Origin: Photobacterium profundum
GTDB taxonomy: Bacteria > Pseudomonadota > Gammaproteobacteria > Enterobacterales > Vibrionaceae
NCBI RefSeq assembly: GCF_003026285.1
Contig: NZ_PYOD01000003.1
Location: 310,001-374,000, forward strand
Reading direction: 5' to 3'
Length of the DNA: 64,000 nt
In this document: piece after piece, positions 50,079-60,340 of the stretch
Position numbering within the stretch: the first letter of the stretch is position 1
Layout of the letters: each line of letters starts with the position of its first letter
The notes under the pieces: model-generated
What the model was told of the DNA's origin: nothing
The model's database searches: none
What the model saw: only the letters and a program-made list of their open reading frames with translations
Program-made: the position numbers and the translations under genes

Positions 50079-50350
50079 AATTATGCTTCATATGAGGAGG
50101 AAACCGCGTTATTTTACGCATAAATTAACATTAACCCAATGGGTTGATGCAATAACTGTGAAGGTAAGAGCTCTTACCAGGAGAGTAAGGGTGAATTTTA
50201 GCCACTTTATCGCTTTTTCGCACCACACATTAGTATGTTTACCCGTATTTAGAAACAAAAGTCACCATTTTCCCACCCTTTGTATTTAGCTTATTGACGA
50301 TAAAGCCAAAACAGAACAATATGTGCAGGCAATTTTGTGAGAGAATCCGT

Positions 50351-51028
50351 ATGAAACAGGCAATTGAATTTACCAAAAACGAACAAACTTACCTTCATGT
50401 TGGCCCTCGCCGTAAGAGCCACTCGTCGTACTTTATCGTTATAACTAAAGGTTCGGCTTTAATCCGCTTAGGCAAACAAGAATGTTTGGTAACACAAGGA
50501 ACTGGTTTCTGGGTACCTTTCGATTGCCTTCACGCGTTAACAGTACTACCAGGTAGTCACTACTTTAAAGTCGAATTTTCGGTGCGCCTTACCACCCCAC
50601 TTTGTCGAGAAGCAGGATTTTTTAAAGTCACTGAGTTAATGAGCGCCTTGCTGGTCGAGCTAACAAAACTATCTGAAAAAACACAAGATTGGGATAGTGC
50701 TTTTGGTCGATTACTTCGTGTGATAGCCGATCAAGTGTCAGAATTAAAAGTCAGCAATAAACACGCTTCGCCTCATTTAACAAAACATTATAATGACGCA
50801 TTAGCAGTGCTACTGACGGGTGAAAAAGTTGTCGATACTGCCGCTTTGAATAAAATAACGAAACTCATTGATATTACTATTCATGAATTTCAAACCTGCA
50901 TTCTGCTACGTGAGGCCTTAAAGCTATCTCGCTCAGGCCGTAAGGCATCGCAAATCGCAGAAACACTCAATACTAACGAAGCAACATTAAACGCATTAGC
51001 CATTTCAGTTCTTGGTGAACAATTTTAA
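50351..51028 (+). CDS. AraC-type cupin-domain regulator-like protein
   Basis: ATG at 50351 is chosen (GAGAATCC upstream); a longer frame from 50294 lacks support. The 225-residue product has an AraC-type ligand-binding cupin (FIVITKGSALIRLGKQECLV, GTGFWVPFDCLHALTVLPGS) and a C-terminal helical region ending SGRKASQIAETLNTNEATLN, which looks like a single helix-turn-helix instead of the two found in AraC. It may be a degenerate or variant regulator. Confidence 0.7.
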   Translation: MKQAIEFTKNEQTYLHVGPRRKSHSSYFIVITKGSALIRLGKQECLVTQGTGFWVPFDCLHALTVLPGSHYFKVEFSVRLTTPLCREAGFFKVTELMSALLVELTKLSEKTQDWDSAFGRLLRVIADQVSELKVSNKHASPHLTKHYNDALAVLLTGEKVVDTAALNKITKLIDITIHEFQTCILLREALKLSRSGRKASQIAETLNTNEATLNALAISVLGEQF

Positions 51029-51043
51029 TTGTGTATTTTAATT

Positions 51044-51077
51044 AATAATAAAGCGATGAAAATATCGCTTTATTATT
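51044..51077. terminator. Terminator between convergent genes
   Basis: AATAATAAAGCGAT / ATCGCTTTATTATT with a 6 bp loop; overlaps the last codon of the minus-strand gene. Confidence 0.75.
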
Positions 51078-51609
51078 GAAATGGGATTTCTAGCTGAAGA
51101 AACACGTCACTAAGATCTTCGTCGTGCCATCGATAATCAAATCTGAACCGTGGCGACTTGCCACCTTCTCCACCAATACCAAAACTCATCTGTAAACCAT
51201 GATTTTTTATCCAGTCTTGCGCATCAGCTAAATTATCAAGATCCATGTCATCATATTTACTTGGAAGCCAAACACCTAAGCCATAAAACGTTGATTCATT
51301 CTGTTGGACTAAGAATGGAGAATCAACGGCCATATCTTCAGACCAGTCATCCCAGAACTCTCCGCTTGACGGTGTCTTATCTACTTGCCAATTTATATTG
51401 GGGTCAGCTTGCGTTTCCAATAATAAAGCATCGTCATTGAAGACTGAAAAATTGGAACAAGACCGAAGATACACTTGTTTTTCATCATCAGAAAATGATG
51501 CGAGTTGAGCTTCGCTATATGAGTTACATGGGAAAGCAAATACTTCCCAAGAAATGAGAACAATAGTAACTGATAACAGCGTTAATAATTTAATCTTGCA
51601 ACTATTCAA
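51073..51609 (-). CDS. Hypothetical secreted protein, 178 aa
   Basis: Signal peptide MNSCKIKLLTLLSVTIVLIS ... VFA, then an acidic, Trp/Asp-rich protein (EFWDDWSEDMAVD, YRWHDEDLSDVFLQLEIPFQ) with two Cys pairs at the N-terminus. The C-terminal pattern looks like a beta-barrel or autotransporter end (final Phe-Gln). Function unknown. It ends 24 bp upstream of the next gene on the same strand. Confidence 0.65.
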   Translation of the reverse strand: MNSCKIKLLTLLSVTIVLISWEVFAFPCNSYSEAQLASFSDDEKQVYLRSCSNFSVFNDDALLLETQADPNINWQVDKTPSSGEFWDDWSEDMAVDSPFLVQQNESTFYGLGVWLPSKYDDMDLDNLADAQDWIKNHGLQMSFGIGGEGGKSPRFRFDYRWHDEDLSDVFLQLEIPFQ

Positions 51610-51633
51610 AGTGGTCCTTGGGCATCATATCCA

Positions 51634-52158
51634 TTATCTAAACATAAAACGTTTTTCTTCCGATAAAAGTGTAGCGACTTTTGGTGTTGTTAAGTGTGAA
51701 ACGTCGCTATTTTTGACAATTTTATCACGAATTACTGTACTCCTAATATTTACCGTCTCTGGACATGCCAATACTTGCCATTTAGACAGTATTTGTTCAG
51801 CTTGATAAAACTGACTGAATTTAAGAAAGTTATCAGGGCCAACAACAAAGGTTAGCGAGGCCTTTGGGTTCCTTTTTTGTAATTCAACTAAGACCGCATA
51901 GGTTGTTATTGATTCATCGCCTACCGCCATTTCTTCTTCTAACCGAGACAATGTCAGGTTTTTTTGTCCAATATCACTTATAAAAGCCTCTACAAGTTCG
52001 CAACGTGCACTGTAATCAAGCATTACTTTGCCCCAAGCATGTGCAAAACTAGGCAAAAGCAGCACTTGATCAAAATGCTTTAAACGTTCTAAAACAGATT
52101 TATGCCCCAAACTCGGTGGGTTAAATGCACTACCAAAGATGGCAATAGTTTTTGTCAT
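51634..52158 (-). CDS. Nicotinate-nucleotide adenylyltransferase-like protein
   Basis: 174 residues. N-terminal GSAFNPPSLGHKSVLER is the G-x-F-x-P-x-H/T-x-x-H nucleotidyltransferase motif (GxFxPPxxGH), and IRSTVIRDKI is the S-x-T-x-x-R motif. These are the signatures of NadD-type enzymes that make NAD precursors from NaMN or NMN and ATP. Shorter than the usual NadD (about 210). It is divergent from nadE, 212 bp away, so both likely serve the same pathway. Confidence 0.82.
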   Translation of the reverse strand: MTKTIAIFGSAFNPPSLGHKSVLERLKHFDQVLLLPSFAHAWGKVMLDYSARCELVEAFISDIGQKNLTLSRLEEEMAVGDESITTYAVLVELQKRNPKASLTFVVGPDNFLKFSQFYQAEQILSKWQVLACPETVNIRSTVIRDKIVKNSDVSHLTTPKVATLLSEEKRFMFR

Positions 52159-52370
52159 TAGTAAAATGGCCTCTTTTTATACTATTTCAGAACATAATGA
52201 GTGCAGATGCAAAGAAATATCCTCAATTTTGATTTTATTCATAATTCGGCATTGATCCTGCTGTAGAGTTATCGCATGATTTTAATAAAGGTTTAATGTA
52301 TTGATGTGTTTTTTTCATTAAATCGCTTTAGTTGATTATATTTTGGGCAACGCCCTGAGGATTCATTAAC

Positions 52371-53207
52371 ATGAAACAGCTTATTCGTGCAGAAATGCAC
52401 GTATTGCCAGAAATTGATGTCGATTTTGAAATTCAACGCCGTATCGCATTTATTCAAAAGAAGATGAAGATATCAGGATGTAAATCAATTGTACTTGGTA
52501 TAAGTGGCGGCGTGGATTCAACAACGTGTGGTCGACTAGCACAATTAGCTGTTAATGGTTTAAATGATGAAAGCAATTCATCAACGTACCAATTTATCGC
52601 TGTTCGCTTGCCTTATGGTGAACAACATGATGAACATGAAGCACAGATGGCGTTATCTTTCATCAAGCCTTCACATAGCGTAAGTGTGAATATTAAGGAT
52701 GGTGTTGATGGTATACATGCAAGCACACTCTTCGCGCTTAAAGACACAGGCTTAACACCCAAAAGTGACGCTAAAATTGATTTTGTTAAAGGTAATGTTA
52801 AAGCTCGATCTCGTATGATTGCTCAATACGAAATTGCAGGTCTTGTTGGCGGTTTAGTATTAGGTACAGACCACTCAGCAGAAAACATCACAGGCTTCTA
52901 TACTAAGTTTGGTGATGGCGCATGTGACCTAGCCCCTCTGTTTGGTTTAAACAAGCGTCAAGTACGTCTTATCGCGTCTAAGCTAGGTGCTCCTGATGTA
53001 CTTGTGAAAAAGGTACCTACCGCTGACTTAGAAGAATTAGCACCTCAAAAAGCAGACGAAGATGCATTACTCGTTAGTTATGATCAGATCGACGACTTTT
53101 TAGAAGGGAAAGCTGTTGATAGTGAAGTATCTGAACGCCTCATTAGTATCTATAAAATGACCCAACATAAACGCCAACCTATTCCTACGATCTACGACGA
53201 CGAATAA
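52371..53207 (+). CDS. nadE: NH3-dependent NAD+ synthetase
   Basis: 278 residues. P-loop of N-type ATP pyrophosphatases [19 protein letters not shown] (about residues 43-61), then [44 protein letters not shown] and [17 protein letters not shown], all conserved in NadE. No glutaminase domain, so it uses ammonia. Catalyses the last step of NAD biosynthesis from deamido-NAD. GAGG and ATG at 52371; terminator after the gene. Confidence 0.95.
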   Translation: MKQLIRAEMHVLPEIDVDFEIQRRIAFIQKKMKISGCKSIVLGISGGVDSTTCGRLAQLAVNGLNDESNSSTYQFIAVRLPYGEQHDEHEAQMALSFIKPSHSVSVNIKDGVDGIHASTLFALKDTGLTPKSDAKIDFVKGNVKARSRMIAQYEIAGLVGGLVLGTDHSAENITGFYTKFGDGACDLAPLFGLNKRQVRLIASKLGAPDVLVKKVPTADLEELAPQKADEDALLVSYDQIDDFLEGKAVDSEVSERLISIYKMTQHKRQPIPTIYDDE

Positions 53208-53249
53208 TCGTTTATAGGTTCAGTGTTAATTCCTGCATAATTTCAATAT

Positions 53250-53278
53250 AAAAAGGCTTTCGATGAAAGCCTTTTTAT
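53250..53278 (+). terminator. Terminator after nadE
   Basis: AAAAGGCTTTC / GAAAGCCTTTTT around GAT; ends in T-run. Confidence 0.9.
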
Positions 53279-53366
53279 TTAGTACGTATCTACAATGAAA
53301 CAACGTTACAAAACATACAACTCAAGATAAGCAGTAAACAATCTACGGTCAGTTCATTAAAAATGA

Positions 53367-53876
53367 TTAAGCACGACGTTCAATTAGCGTATCCAACTCC
53401 CACCAAATAGCTTCACATAAGCCTTTACGATAAACGGCTTGCTTAAAGGCATTATGTTCTTGTTGATACATTTTGAAATGAACCTCTGAATCTTTCTTAC
53501 TTGCTCTTACATTGGCAAGTCGATCACAGGCTTTAACGATTAAGGCTAATCGACCCGCTTCTTCGTCTATATCAAGTGAAGCTAATCGTTGATTGATTTC
53601 AATTTTACGTTTCATGCGATCATTTAATTTTCCATCAGTCATATACTTCACAGCATCTGCAACCAGAAAACCAAAATCTGCGGCTAATTCATCAACACTT
53701 GTTTCTGTGTCTTCAATAACATCATGCAACTGCGCAACAATCATTGCATTAATGCCAAACGGGCTTGCGAGACGAGATACAGTTTCTAGATGAGAATAAT
53801 AAGGTCGCTCGCCATACTGTTGCCCAATATGCTTTACACGGGCTAACGTACGGGCCTTTATATATCGGTTATTCAT
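53367..53876 (-). CDS. HD-domain phosphohydrolase, small alarmone hydrolase-like
   Basis: 169 residues. YYSHLETVSRLAS (H), AQLHDVIEDTETSVDEL (HD pair) and VKACDRLANVRASKKD (final Asp) follow the metal-binding order of the RelA/SpoT hydrolase domain and of MESH1-type small hydrolases. No synthetase or regulatory domains. A role in hydrolysis of (p)ppGpp or other nucleotides is inferred. ATG at 53876 is preceded by GAGGTAGG. Confidence 0.82.
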   Translation of the reverse strand: MNNRYIKARTLARVKHIGQQYGERPYYSHLETVSRLASPFGINAMIVAQLHDVIEDTETSVDELAADFGFLVADAVKYMTDGKLNDRMKRKIEINQRLASLDIDEEAGRLALIVKACDRLANVRASKKDSEVHFKMYQQEHNAFKQAVYRKGLCEAIWWELDTLIERRA

Positions 53877-54000
53877 CCTACCTCCTCAACTAAAACCAGC
53901 ATACTAACAAGGTTAGCCATTACTCAATCTGTATAATATTCCAGCAACTTTGAATTTACTAAACTCATGTGAATGGTATGAGATTTTACTCACATTTTGT

Positions 54001-54026
54001 ACAAAAAAACGGCGCCAAAAGCGCCG
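54001..54026 (-). terminator. Terminator after the YoaH-like gene
   Basis: ACGGCGC / GCGCCGT around CAAAA; on the minus strand it is followed by a run of seven T. Confidence 0.88.
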
Positions 54027-54070
54027 TTAATCATTTATCTCATGAATGTGACTCAGTTTTGAGTCAGGTG

Positions 54071-54259
54071 TTACTCTTCGTCGTCTTCAATTTCTACGAC
54101 TTCTTGCACACCACGTTTTTTAGCGTCTGCTTCTCGAATTTCATGAGCAACAAGCATGATAGCTTCACCGCTACTGAGACCTTTTGCCATGAGATCATGA
54201 ATACGGTCAGCGGCTATTTGTTGCTCTTCGTGGTTCAGCGTAGGTGTATTATTCAACAT
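54071..54259 (-). CDS. UPF0181 (YoaH-like) protein
   Basis: 62 residues: [20 protein letters not shown] followed by [18 protein letters not shown] and an acidic tail (EIEDDEE), the same layout as E. coli YoaH ([33 protein letters not shown]). Function unknown in all members. ATG at 54259. Confidence 0.88.
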   Translation of the reverse strand: MLNNTPTLNHEEQQIAADRIHDLMAKGLSSGEAIMLVAHEIREADAKKRGVQEVVEIEDDEE

Positions 54260-54329
54260 GCTATCTTTCTGCTTATCTCAATCGGATCGACATTTTAAGT
54301 GCAAATCTACATTTTGTCACTTTATTAAC

Positions 54330-55535
54330 TTAACCTGGGCGTCCATCAACACGTGGTTGAGTTAATATTGGAAAATAAACAATACTAAAAATGGTAAATG
54401 CAACGGCCCATAAAGCAGCTGAAATAACGTAACTGTTCAATATCATTGTCGGTACTAGTGAAACGATTACGGTACGAACAAGCGTTGCAATAATTAAGGC
54501 TAAAAATGCAATAATAATCCAGCGACCAGCCTGTAAAGAACGACCAGTATGCCCAAGCGACACTCTTGATATCATTGCAAGAATCATACAACCAATGCCA
54601 CCAACAGTAATAAAGTGCAGCGCTACACTGTAACTAACATCACCCGTTAAGAAGTGAAAACCTAGCATAAACATACCAATAATCATAAACAAATACGCAG
54701 CATGTAAAGACCAAAGTAATGGTGTTTTAAGCGTTTGAAACGTTCTCCAGCGTACAAATCGAATCAAATGCGTTAAACCCGTAGCAAAAAATAATGCAGG
54801 TAACGTAACTTGATTAATCCCATCAGGAATAGGCAGTAAAACATTCGCCAATAATAACCAACTTGGTATCATCGCCAATAGTTCTATTGCATTAACCCGC
54901 GTGATTTGAGCGGTATCAGTACCTCGCCATGTAAAGAATGGGATAACACGGCCACCCACAACAAGTACAATCACAGATATAACGGTGACAACAGAAAGTG
55001 AAACACCGCGTAAATCAAAATCAACAAAACCTAATACCATAAAATGAAAGTACGCATTAAGTAGTGTCATCAGCAGTAAAAGCGGTACAAAAAACAAGTT
55101 ATTCCACTGTTTACGTAGAATAAGAGGCTTAGCCAAAAAATACGTTGCTAATGGAACCCATGTAAGATCAATGATCATCCAAATGATATTCGCGGTACCA
55201 AAGAGCAAACCAATACGTGCTATTGCCCATAAAAGAAATATACTCGCTAATGGCCAGCCTCTAACACCTGGACTCCCTGTCCAGTTTTGTACAGCCGTTA
55301 GCAAAAAACCAATGATAATGGCACCAGTAAAGCCAACCAGCATTTCATGACTGTGCCACCAAATTGGATTTCCATACATTAACATTGAAACATCTACTTT
55401 ACCTGACCAAAAAATTGCCCAAATAATCATAGCTATAGCAGAAAAGATACTTGCACCTAAAAAGAATGGACGAAAAGCCAATCGAAAAATGGGTAAGATG
55501 CGCTGTTCTTTTTCGTTATCTAAAATCTGCATCAT
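54330..55535 (-). CDS. nnrS: NnrS-family membrane protein
   Basis: 401 residues and about twelve membrane helices. Characteristic NnrS segments: FRPFFLGASIFSAIAMIIWA, NPIWWHSHEMLVGFTGAIII, FHFLTGDVSYSVALHFITVG and MILAMISRVSLGHTGRSL. NnrS is a haem- and copper-containing protein tied to nitric-oxide resistance and metabolism of iron-nitrosyl compounds. No adjacent nsrR-regulated gene is seen in the window. Confidence 0.92.
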   Translation of the reverse strand: MMQILDNEKEQRILPIFRLAFRPFFLGASIFSAIAMIIWAIFWSGKVDVSMLMYGNPIWWHSHEMLVGFTGAIIIGFLLTAVQNWTGSPGVRGWPLASIFLLWAIARIGLLFGTANIIWMIIDLTWVPLATYFLAKPLILRKQWNNLFFVPLLLLMTLLNAYFHFMVLGFVDFDLRGVSLSVVTVISVIVLVVGGRVIPFFTWRGTDTAQITRVNAIELLAMIPSWLLLANVLLPIPDGINQVTLPALFFATGLTHLIRFVRWRTFQTLKTPLLWSLHAAYLFMIIGMFMLGFHFLTGDVSYSVALHFITVGGIGCMILAMISRVSLGHTGRSLQAGRWIIIAFLALIIATLVRTVIVSLVPTMILNSYVISAALWAVAFTIFSIVYFPILTQPRVDGRPG

Positions 55536-55707
55536 TTCTAAACCTTACTTCGTACAACTATAAACATGCATAAATGATACACCTTTAAAGGTGTAATTAA
55601 AATACCTGTTTATAATTCACTTTATATAATTCGCTATAAGCATAGTCAGAAATACAGAAATGATAATGTTCTATAAAAATGGAGGGAGGTTCGCAGAAGA
55701 TCACCTG

Positions 55708-55741
55708 CTATCTCAAGAGTCAGGCGAGCATCTTGAGATAG
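55708..55741. terminator. Hairpin between nnrS and vxrC
   Basis: CTATCTCAAGA / TCTTGAGATAG around 12 bp GTCAGGCGAGCA. No T-run. Located 23 bp after the vxrC stop in the transcription direction; either a terminator or a dispersed repeat. Confidence 0.5.
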
Positions 55742-55763
55742 TTTGAGCATTTAAATATAAAAA

Positions 55764-56633
55764 TTAAAAACTCGGATAATCAACGGGTCGTGTTATACGC
55801 TGAATATCCAATATTGATATTTCACCCTGCCAGCGACTTTTAATCAACCCCACGCTTAGCCAATAGCGTCCATCAGGTACATCAATTTTAGGTAATATTG
55901 TGGGAAGTTTACCATCAAATTCTTCCGTCCAAAGTGGCGTCCACGTCGTATCATTTAAATCGTATAAATTAATCGATAAAATACGCGACGGGCATGCAGG
56001 ATTAGGTAAGCCTTCTTGTTCTATACGCCAATTTTTACTGTCTCTCCACCCTAGGCTTTGTTTTATTACTGGTTCAGATAAAACAACCCAACTAATCCAA
56101 TCTTTCTCACCATTAGCTTTAACGGTGAGTTTATAAACACCTGAACTTAAAGGTTTATCCAAACGACGAGCTTCTACTGAAAAATACCCGCCCTCTTGGA
56201 TAGAAGGTGTACTGACGATAATGTTCTCTTCAGGCCATTTAGTGAAGGTTATTTCTGAAATTTTTGTTCGCGTTAAACCAACAATCGATAATTTCAACAT
56301 CACCTGGTTGAGATTTTGAATAACTTCTCGCTGAATAGACAGTTTTGATAACCAACTAGGCAACGCTTTTTGCTCAAGACTGTGTCCGCAATCTTCAGTG
56401 ATCGCAAATTCAAGCAATTCATTAAGATTCGCTTGTTGTTCAATATTTGGTGCTTGTTGCCAAGCTTGAATTATCGAATCAAAGCCTGCCGATGTGTTCC
56501 CTTCAAGTATTCTTTGATGGGAGGTAGTATACAAATCTTGCCCATTAAACCACTTTGCCATTACACCCGGCGTGTATAGCACCGAATGTAATAACAAGAC
56601 GGAATACGTTATCGAAAGCTTCTTCATAATCAT
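55764..56633 (-). CDS. vxrC: VxrC-like periplasmic protein (DUF2861)
   Basis: 289 residues. A signal peptide (MIMKKLSITYSVLLLHSVLY ... GVMA) is followed by KWFNGQDLYTTSHQRILEGN. A Cys pair and beta-rich C-terminal part (DGRYWLSVGLIKSRWQGEIS) end VDYPSF. The protein directly follows vxrB, where VxrC lies in Vibrio; DUF2861 is the family I associate with it. Likely periplasmic partner of the VxrA sensor. Gap of 29 bp to vxrB. Confidence 0.8.
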   Translation of the reverse strand: MIMKKLSITYSVLLLHSVLYTPGVMAKWFNGQDLYTTSHQRILEGNTSAGFDSIIQAWQQAPNIEQQANLNELLEFAITEDCGHSLEQKALPSWLSKLSIQREVIQNLNQVMLKLSIVGLTRTKISEITFTKWPEENIIVSTPSIQEGGYFSVEARRLDKPLSSGVYKLTVKANGEKDWISWVVLSEPVIKQSLGWRDSKNWRIEQEGLPNPACPSRILSINLYDLNDTTWTPLWTEEFDGKLPTILPKIDVPDGRYWLSVGLIKSRWQGEISILDIQRITRPVDYPSF

Positions 56634-56662
56634 TAGGATCTTATTATAACTGATGTATCAGA

Positions 56663-57322
56663 TTACGATTTCATCCGGTAACCAACACCACGAAGCGTTT
56701 CAATCTCTATACCTATCAATTTCTGGCGTAGCTGCAAAATATGTGTATCGACAGTACGTGTCGTCGGGTAATGATTGTAGCCCCAGACTTGATCTAATAA
56801 TTCATCACGGGTAAAAACACGCCCTGCATTTTTTGCTAGAAAAACCAGCAATTCAAACTCGGTACGTGTTAGCGTGACAGTGTCACCACCATGGTTAACC
56901 TCTCGGCTTTCCATATTAATGGATATTTGACCAACCGTTATGATGTTTGCAGCCAAATGATCATCTTTACCATTTCTAAGGTGTAAGCGAATGCGAGCAA
57001 GAAGCTCCTCTTCTGCAAAAGGTTTTGTTAAGTAATCTTTCGCACCTGAATCTAAGCCTATTACTTTATCTGTAACTGACACCATGGCAGTTAATAGGAT
57101 AACAGGAACATGTTTAATCGATAGCCAGCCGCTTAAAAAGTCTAATGAATCACCTTCGGGTAATTGTCGGTCTAATACAACAAGATCGGCGTCAGGCCAT
57201 AAATCGGCAACTTTATTAGCACAATCAGCATATAAGCATGTGTAGCCAGATTGCTTTAAGCTTTCGAGTAAACCATCAGCAAGGTTGCGGTCATCTTCAA
57301 CCAAGAGCAGAGTTTGATTCAC
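56663..57322 (-). CDS. vxrB: Response regulator VxrB-like (OmpR family)
   Basis: GTG at 57322 is the start (MNQTLLLVEDD); the longer frame to 57376 reads into vxrA. 219 residues: receiver with acidic pocket VEDD, phosphoacceptor Asp in DLVVLDRQLP (about residue 50), Thr in VILLTAM and Lys in DYLTKPFAEEE; then a winged helix with TRTEFELLVFLAKNAGRVFTRDELL. In Vibrio this regulator controls type VI secretion, biofilm matrix, and cell-wall genes. It overlaps vxrA by 26 bp. Confidence 0.92.
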   Translation of the reverse strand: MNQTLLLVEDDRNLADGLLESLKQSGYTCLYADCANKVADLWPDADLVVLDRQLPEGDSLDFLSGWLSIKHVPVILLTAMVSVTDKVIGLDSGAKDYLTKPFAEEELLARIRLHLRNGKDDHLAANIITVGQISINMESREVNHGGDTVTLTRTEFELLVFLAKNAGRVFTRDELLDQVWGYNHYPTTRTVDTHILQLRQKLIGIEIETLRGVGYRMKS

Positions 57323-58739
57323 ACGGTATCTCCAAAATAAACGTTGTAGGTGGACCTTCAAGTTTGAGGCTTCCACCCATTCTACGAATCATCGATTCAA
57401 CGATTGTAAGTCCAAGCCCAAGCCCTTTTTCACTGACAAAAGGCTTTCTTAATCTAGCCCAATCTTTAGGACCCAATAGCCCATTATCTTGAACTCTTAC
57501 AATCAACCTTCCATTTTTGAATGATGACGTTAATGTAATTGGCGCATCGCCATATTTCTGGGCATTTGACAATAAATTATCAATACATGTACCCAGCCAA
57601 TAAATATTCAGTTTTACGCTCTTGTCTTCTGATAAGAGCAGTTTTACATCATAAGGTTCACTTATATATTCAAGCCATTCATTAAATGAATCGACCTGCT
57701 GAACACTTAACTGTTGCTGATTAGCTTGAAGGTAATCTTTACTTGCCTCGGCAAGCTGACGTAAACGTCTAGAATCTTCCGTTAATCGCCTAAATTCATC
57801 ATAAAGAGATTCAGGTAACGAATCAAAATTTCGACGAAAGCCTTCAACTGTCATTGCTAAACTTGCTATCGGAGTGCGAAGTTCGTGCGTCAAAATCTGT
57901 AATACCAACATTCTTTCTTGCATCGCTCTTCGACGGATACGCCAGCGATATAAAATCCACCCCATCAATAGGCTTACGTTAGCAACCAATAGAGCAATTA
58001 ACAAATAAAAGGTTAAATAGGACTTATCATCTTCTTGCCAACAAATGTTACCACTTTTGGCTAAGCAAAAGTCAGTATTACTTAACCGCTTAAAATGTAT
58101 ATCATAACGGTTTAACACTACCGACCAAGTCGGTTGATCATAAATATGATATTCATTCCCACTGCGAACCCATAACTCGCCATTTGAGATAAAAGAATCA
58201 GCACCCGCATTGAATACTTTTATCTCTTCATTACTCATTCGCTGTAAACGCCCTAACACCGAGTTTGTTGGTGCCAATTGACGCTCTTGTATGTGTAAGT
58301 AATCGATTAAAACAGTACTATCTTCAGGGTGATTTTCTATATAACGGTAAGCGTAACTACCACCACCTGGGTGAATATACCCTGAACGCGAGAACCACCC
58401 TCTAGGTAAAACGGTGTTATTACAAAGTGCTCGTACAAAAACGACGGGCTGAGTAACCAAAGGGCTTACCGGCCATGGTCCTTTACACGTCTGTGCGTTC
58501 TTATACAGACGCTTCATTGAAGATAAAGGGTACTTCGCAGACTGCGGTAGTAAATTCGACAATAAAATTAACGGTGTCGGGTACTGGCTTTGCAGCTGTC
58601 TAAAATCGTACGTTGCTAGAGGATCACTTGTCAGTAAATCTGAACGCACAGCATTCAAACGATCAGGTAAAGTTTGCACATCTGCAAAACTAAAACCTGA
58701 GAATATGAGTGAGACTAACAATACGTACTTTTTCATCAT
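57297..58739 (-). CDS. vxrA: Sensor histidine kinase VxrA-like (DUF3404)
   Basis: 480 residues. Signal peptide, then a periplasmic DUF3404-type domain with Cys pairs (to about residue 245), one membrane helix (YLTFYLLIALLVANVSLLMG), the HisKA box LTHELRTPIASLAMTVEG (His near residue 289), and HATPase_c motifs DNLLSNAQKYG and GLGLTIVESMIRRMGG. It senses envelope or cell-wall stress and phosphorylates VxrB. Operon order A-B-C, as in Vibrio. Confidence 0.93.
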   Translation of the reverse strand: MMKKYVLLVSLIFSGFSFADVQTLPDRLNAVRSDLLTSDPLATYDFRQLQSQYPTPLILLSNLLPQSAKYPLSSMKRLYKNAQTCKGPWPVSPLVTQPVVFVRALCNNTVLPRGWFSRSGYIHPGGGSYAYRYIENHPEDSTVLIDYLHIQERQLAPTNSVLGRLQRMSNEEIKVFNAGADSFISNGELWVRSGNEYHIYDQPTWSVVLNRYDIHFKRLSNTDFCLAKSGNICWQEDDKSYLTFYLLIALLVANVSLLMGWILYRWRIRRRAMQERMLVLQILTHELRTPIASLAMTVEGFRRNFDSLPESLYDEFRRLTEDSRRLRQLAEASKDYLQANQQQLSVQQVDSFNEWLEYISEPYDVKLLLSEDKSVKLNIYWLGTCIDNLLSNAQKYGDAPITLTSSFKNGRLIVRVQDNGLLGPKDWARLRKPFVSEKGLGLGLTIVESMIRRMGGSLKLEGPPTTFILEIPCESNSALG

Positions 58740-58902
58740 TAAAGTTTATCATTCAAAATAGTTATAATGTCATAAATTTGTCAATACTTTAAAGCGGTTA
58801 CGTTTTAATCAATAATCGTTCACTGATCATTACATTTTAGCATCACGTTACGTATTCGCTTATAACAACAGACTTATGGTAGTTAGTCATCATTTTCAAC
58901 AG

Positions 58903-58930
58903 ATAAAAAAAGGGAGCTTTAGCTCCCTTC
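58903..58930 (-). terminator. Terminator after pntB
   Basis: AAGGGAGCT / AGCTCCCTT stem with no loop beyond T-T, followed on the minus strand by six to seven T. Confidence 0.88.
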
Positions 58931-58953
58931 TTAATTACTAACGATTAACAGTA

Positions 58954-60330
58954 TTAAAGAAATTTAGAAATATTATCTACACTTTCTTTTGCGTCGCCAA
59001 ATAGCATCTGTGTGTTCTCTTTAAAGAACAATGGGTTTTGAACACCCGCGTAACCTGTATTCATTGAACGCTTAAACACAATAACATGCTTTGCGTTCCA
59101 CACTTCTAATACAGGCATACCTGCGATAGGACTATTTGGATCATCCATTGCGGCAGGGTTAACCGTATCATTCGCGCCAATAACAAGTACTACATCTGTT
59201 TCAGACAAGTCATCATTGATTTCGTCCATTTCTAGTACGATATCATAAGGTACTTTTGCTTCTGCAAGCAATACGTTCATGTGGCCAGGTAGACGACCCG
59301 CAACGGGGTGAATACCAAAACGGACATTGATACCTTTGGCACGCAGCTTACTTGTGATTTCGTGAACAGGGTATTGTGCTTGAGCAACAGCCATACCGTA
59401 TCCAGGAGTTATCACAACAGACTTTGCATCACTCAACATTTCAGCCACTTCTTCTGCTGATGTTTCGTGGTGCTCACCTTGGTCTTCATCAGAACTAGAA
59501 GCAACAACGTTAGTACCGAAGCCGCCTGCAATTACACTAATGAAAGAACGGTTCATCGCCTTACACATAATGTAAGAAAGAATAGCACCAGAAGAACCAA
59601 CCAATGCACCCGTTACGATAAGAAGATCGTTCGATAGCATGAAACCTGCTGCTGCCGCAGCCCAACCCGAGTAAGAGTTAAGCATTGAAACAACAACGGG
59701 CATATCTGCACCACCGATTGAAGCAACTAGGTGATAACCGAACGCAAATGCAATCAAGGTAACAACAACAAGCGCAAACGTAGAACCTTCAACGTTTACG
59801 AAGTGAAGCATTAGAAGGAATGAAATAACAATCGCAGCTAAGTTTAGTTTATGGCGATGAGGAAGCATTAATGACTTAGAGTCAATAATTCCACGCAATT
59901 TACCGAAAGCAACAATTGAACCAGTGAAGGTTACAGCACCAATGAATACACCTAAGAATACTTCCACAAGGTGGATATTCAGTAGTGCACCCGTTAGCTC
60001 ACCGTGGTCAATATACGTATTGAAACCAACAAGAACTGCCGCTAGACCTACGAAGCTATGAAGAATAGCAACCAGCTCTGGCATTTCTGTCATTTCAACT
60101 TTCTTAGCAAGACGGATACCAATAGAACCACCGATAACCATCGCTAGAAGGATCCAGCCTGTACCTTGAGCGTCAGGACCAAAGATTGTCGCTATAAGCG
60201 CAATACCCATACCCGCGATGCCGTAATAGTTACCTGCTCGCGCTGTTTCTTGCTTAGAAAGCCCAGCAAGAGACATGATAAATAGTACCGCAGCAACTAG
60301 ATATGCCGCTTGTACGATTCCTGCAGACAT
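58954..60330 (-). CDS. pntB: NAD(P) transhydrogenase subunit beta
   Basis: 458 residues. About eight membrane helices in the N-terminal half ([38 protein letters not shown]) and the NADP-binding domain dIII in the C-terminal part: [42 protein letters not shown] and [15 protein letters not shown]. With PntA it couples proton entry to hydride transfer from NADH to NADP. Start is 10 bp after the pntA stop. Confidence 0.96.
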   Translation of the reverse strand: MSAGIVQAAYLVAAVLFIMSLAGLSKQETARAGNYYGIAGMGIALIATIFGPDAQGTGWILLAMVIGGSIGIRLAKKVEMTEMPELVAILHSFVGLAAVLVGFNTYIDHGELTGALLNIHLVEVFLGVFIGAVTFTGSIVAFGKLRGIIDSKSLMLPHRHKLNLAAIVISFLLMLHFVNVEGSTFALVVVTLIAFAFGYHLVASIGGADMPVVVSMLNSYSGWAAAAAGFMLSNDLLIVTGALVGSSGAILSYIMCKAMNRSFISVIAGGFGTNVVASSSDEDQGEHHETSAEEVAEMLSDAKSVVITPGYGMAVAQAQYPVHEITSKLRAKGINVRFGIHPVAGRLPGHMNVLLAEAKVPYDIVLEMDEINDDLSETDVVLVIGANDTVNPAAMDDPNSPIAGMPVLEVWNAKHVIVFKRSMNTGYAGVQNPLFFKENTQMLFGDAKESVDNISKFL

Positions 60331-60340
60331 GTGTTACTCC

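Noticed and set aside
50083..50289. 68-codon + strand frame before the AraC-type gene
   Set aside because: Falls in the promoter region between divergent genes, no ribosome site, amino-acid composition unlike a folded protein.
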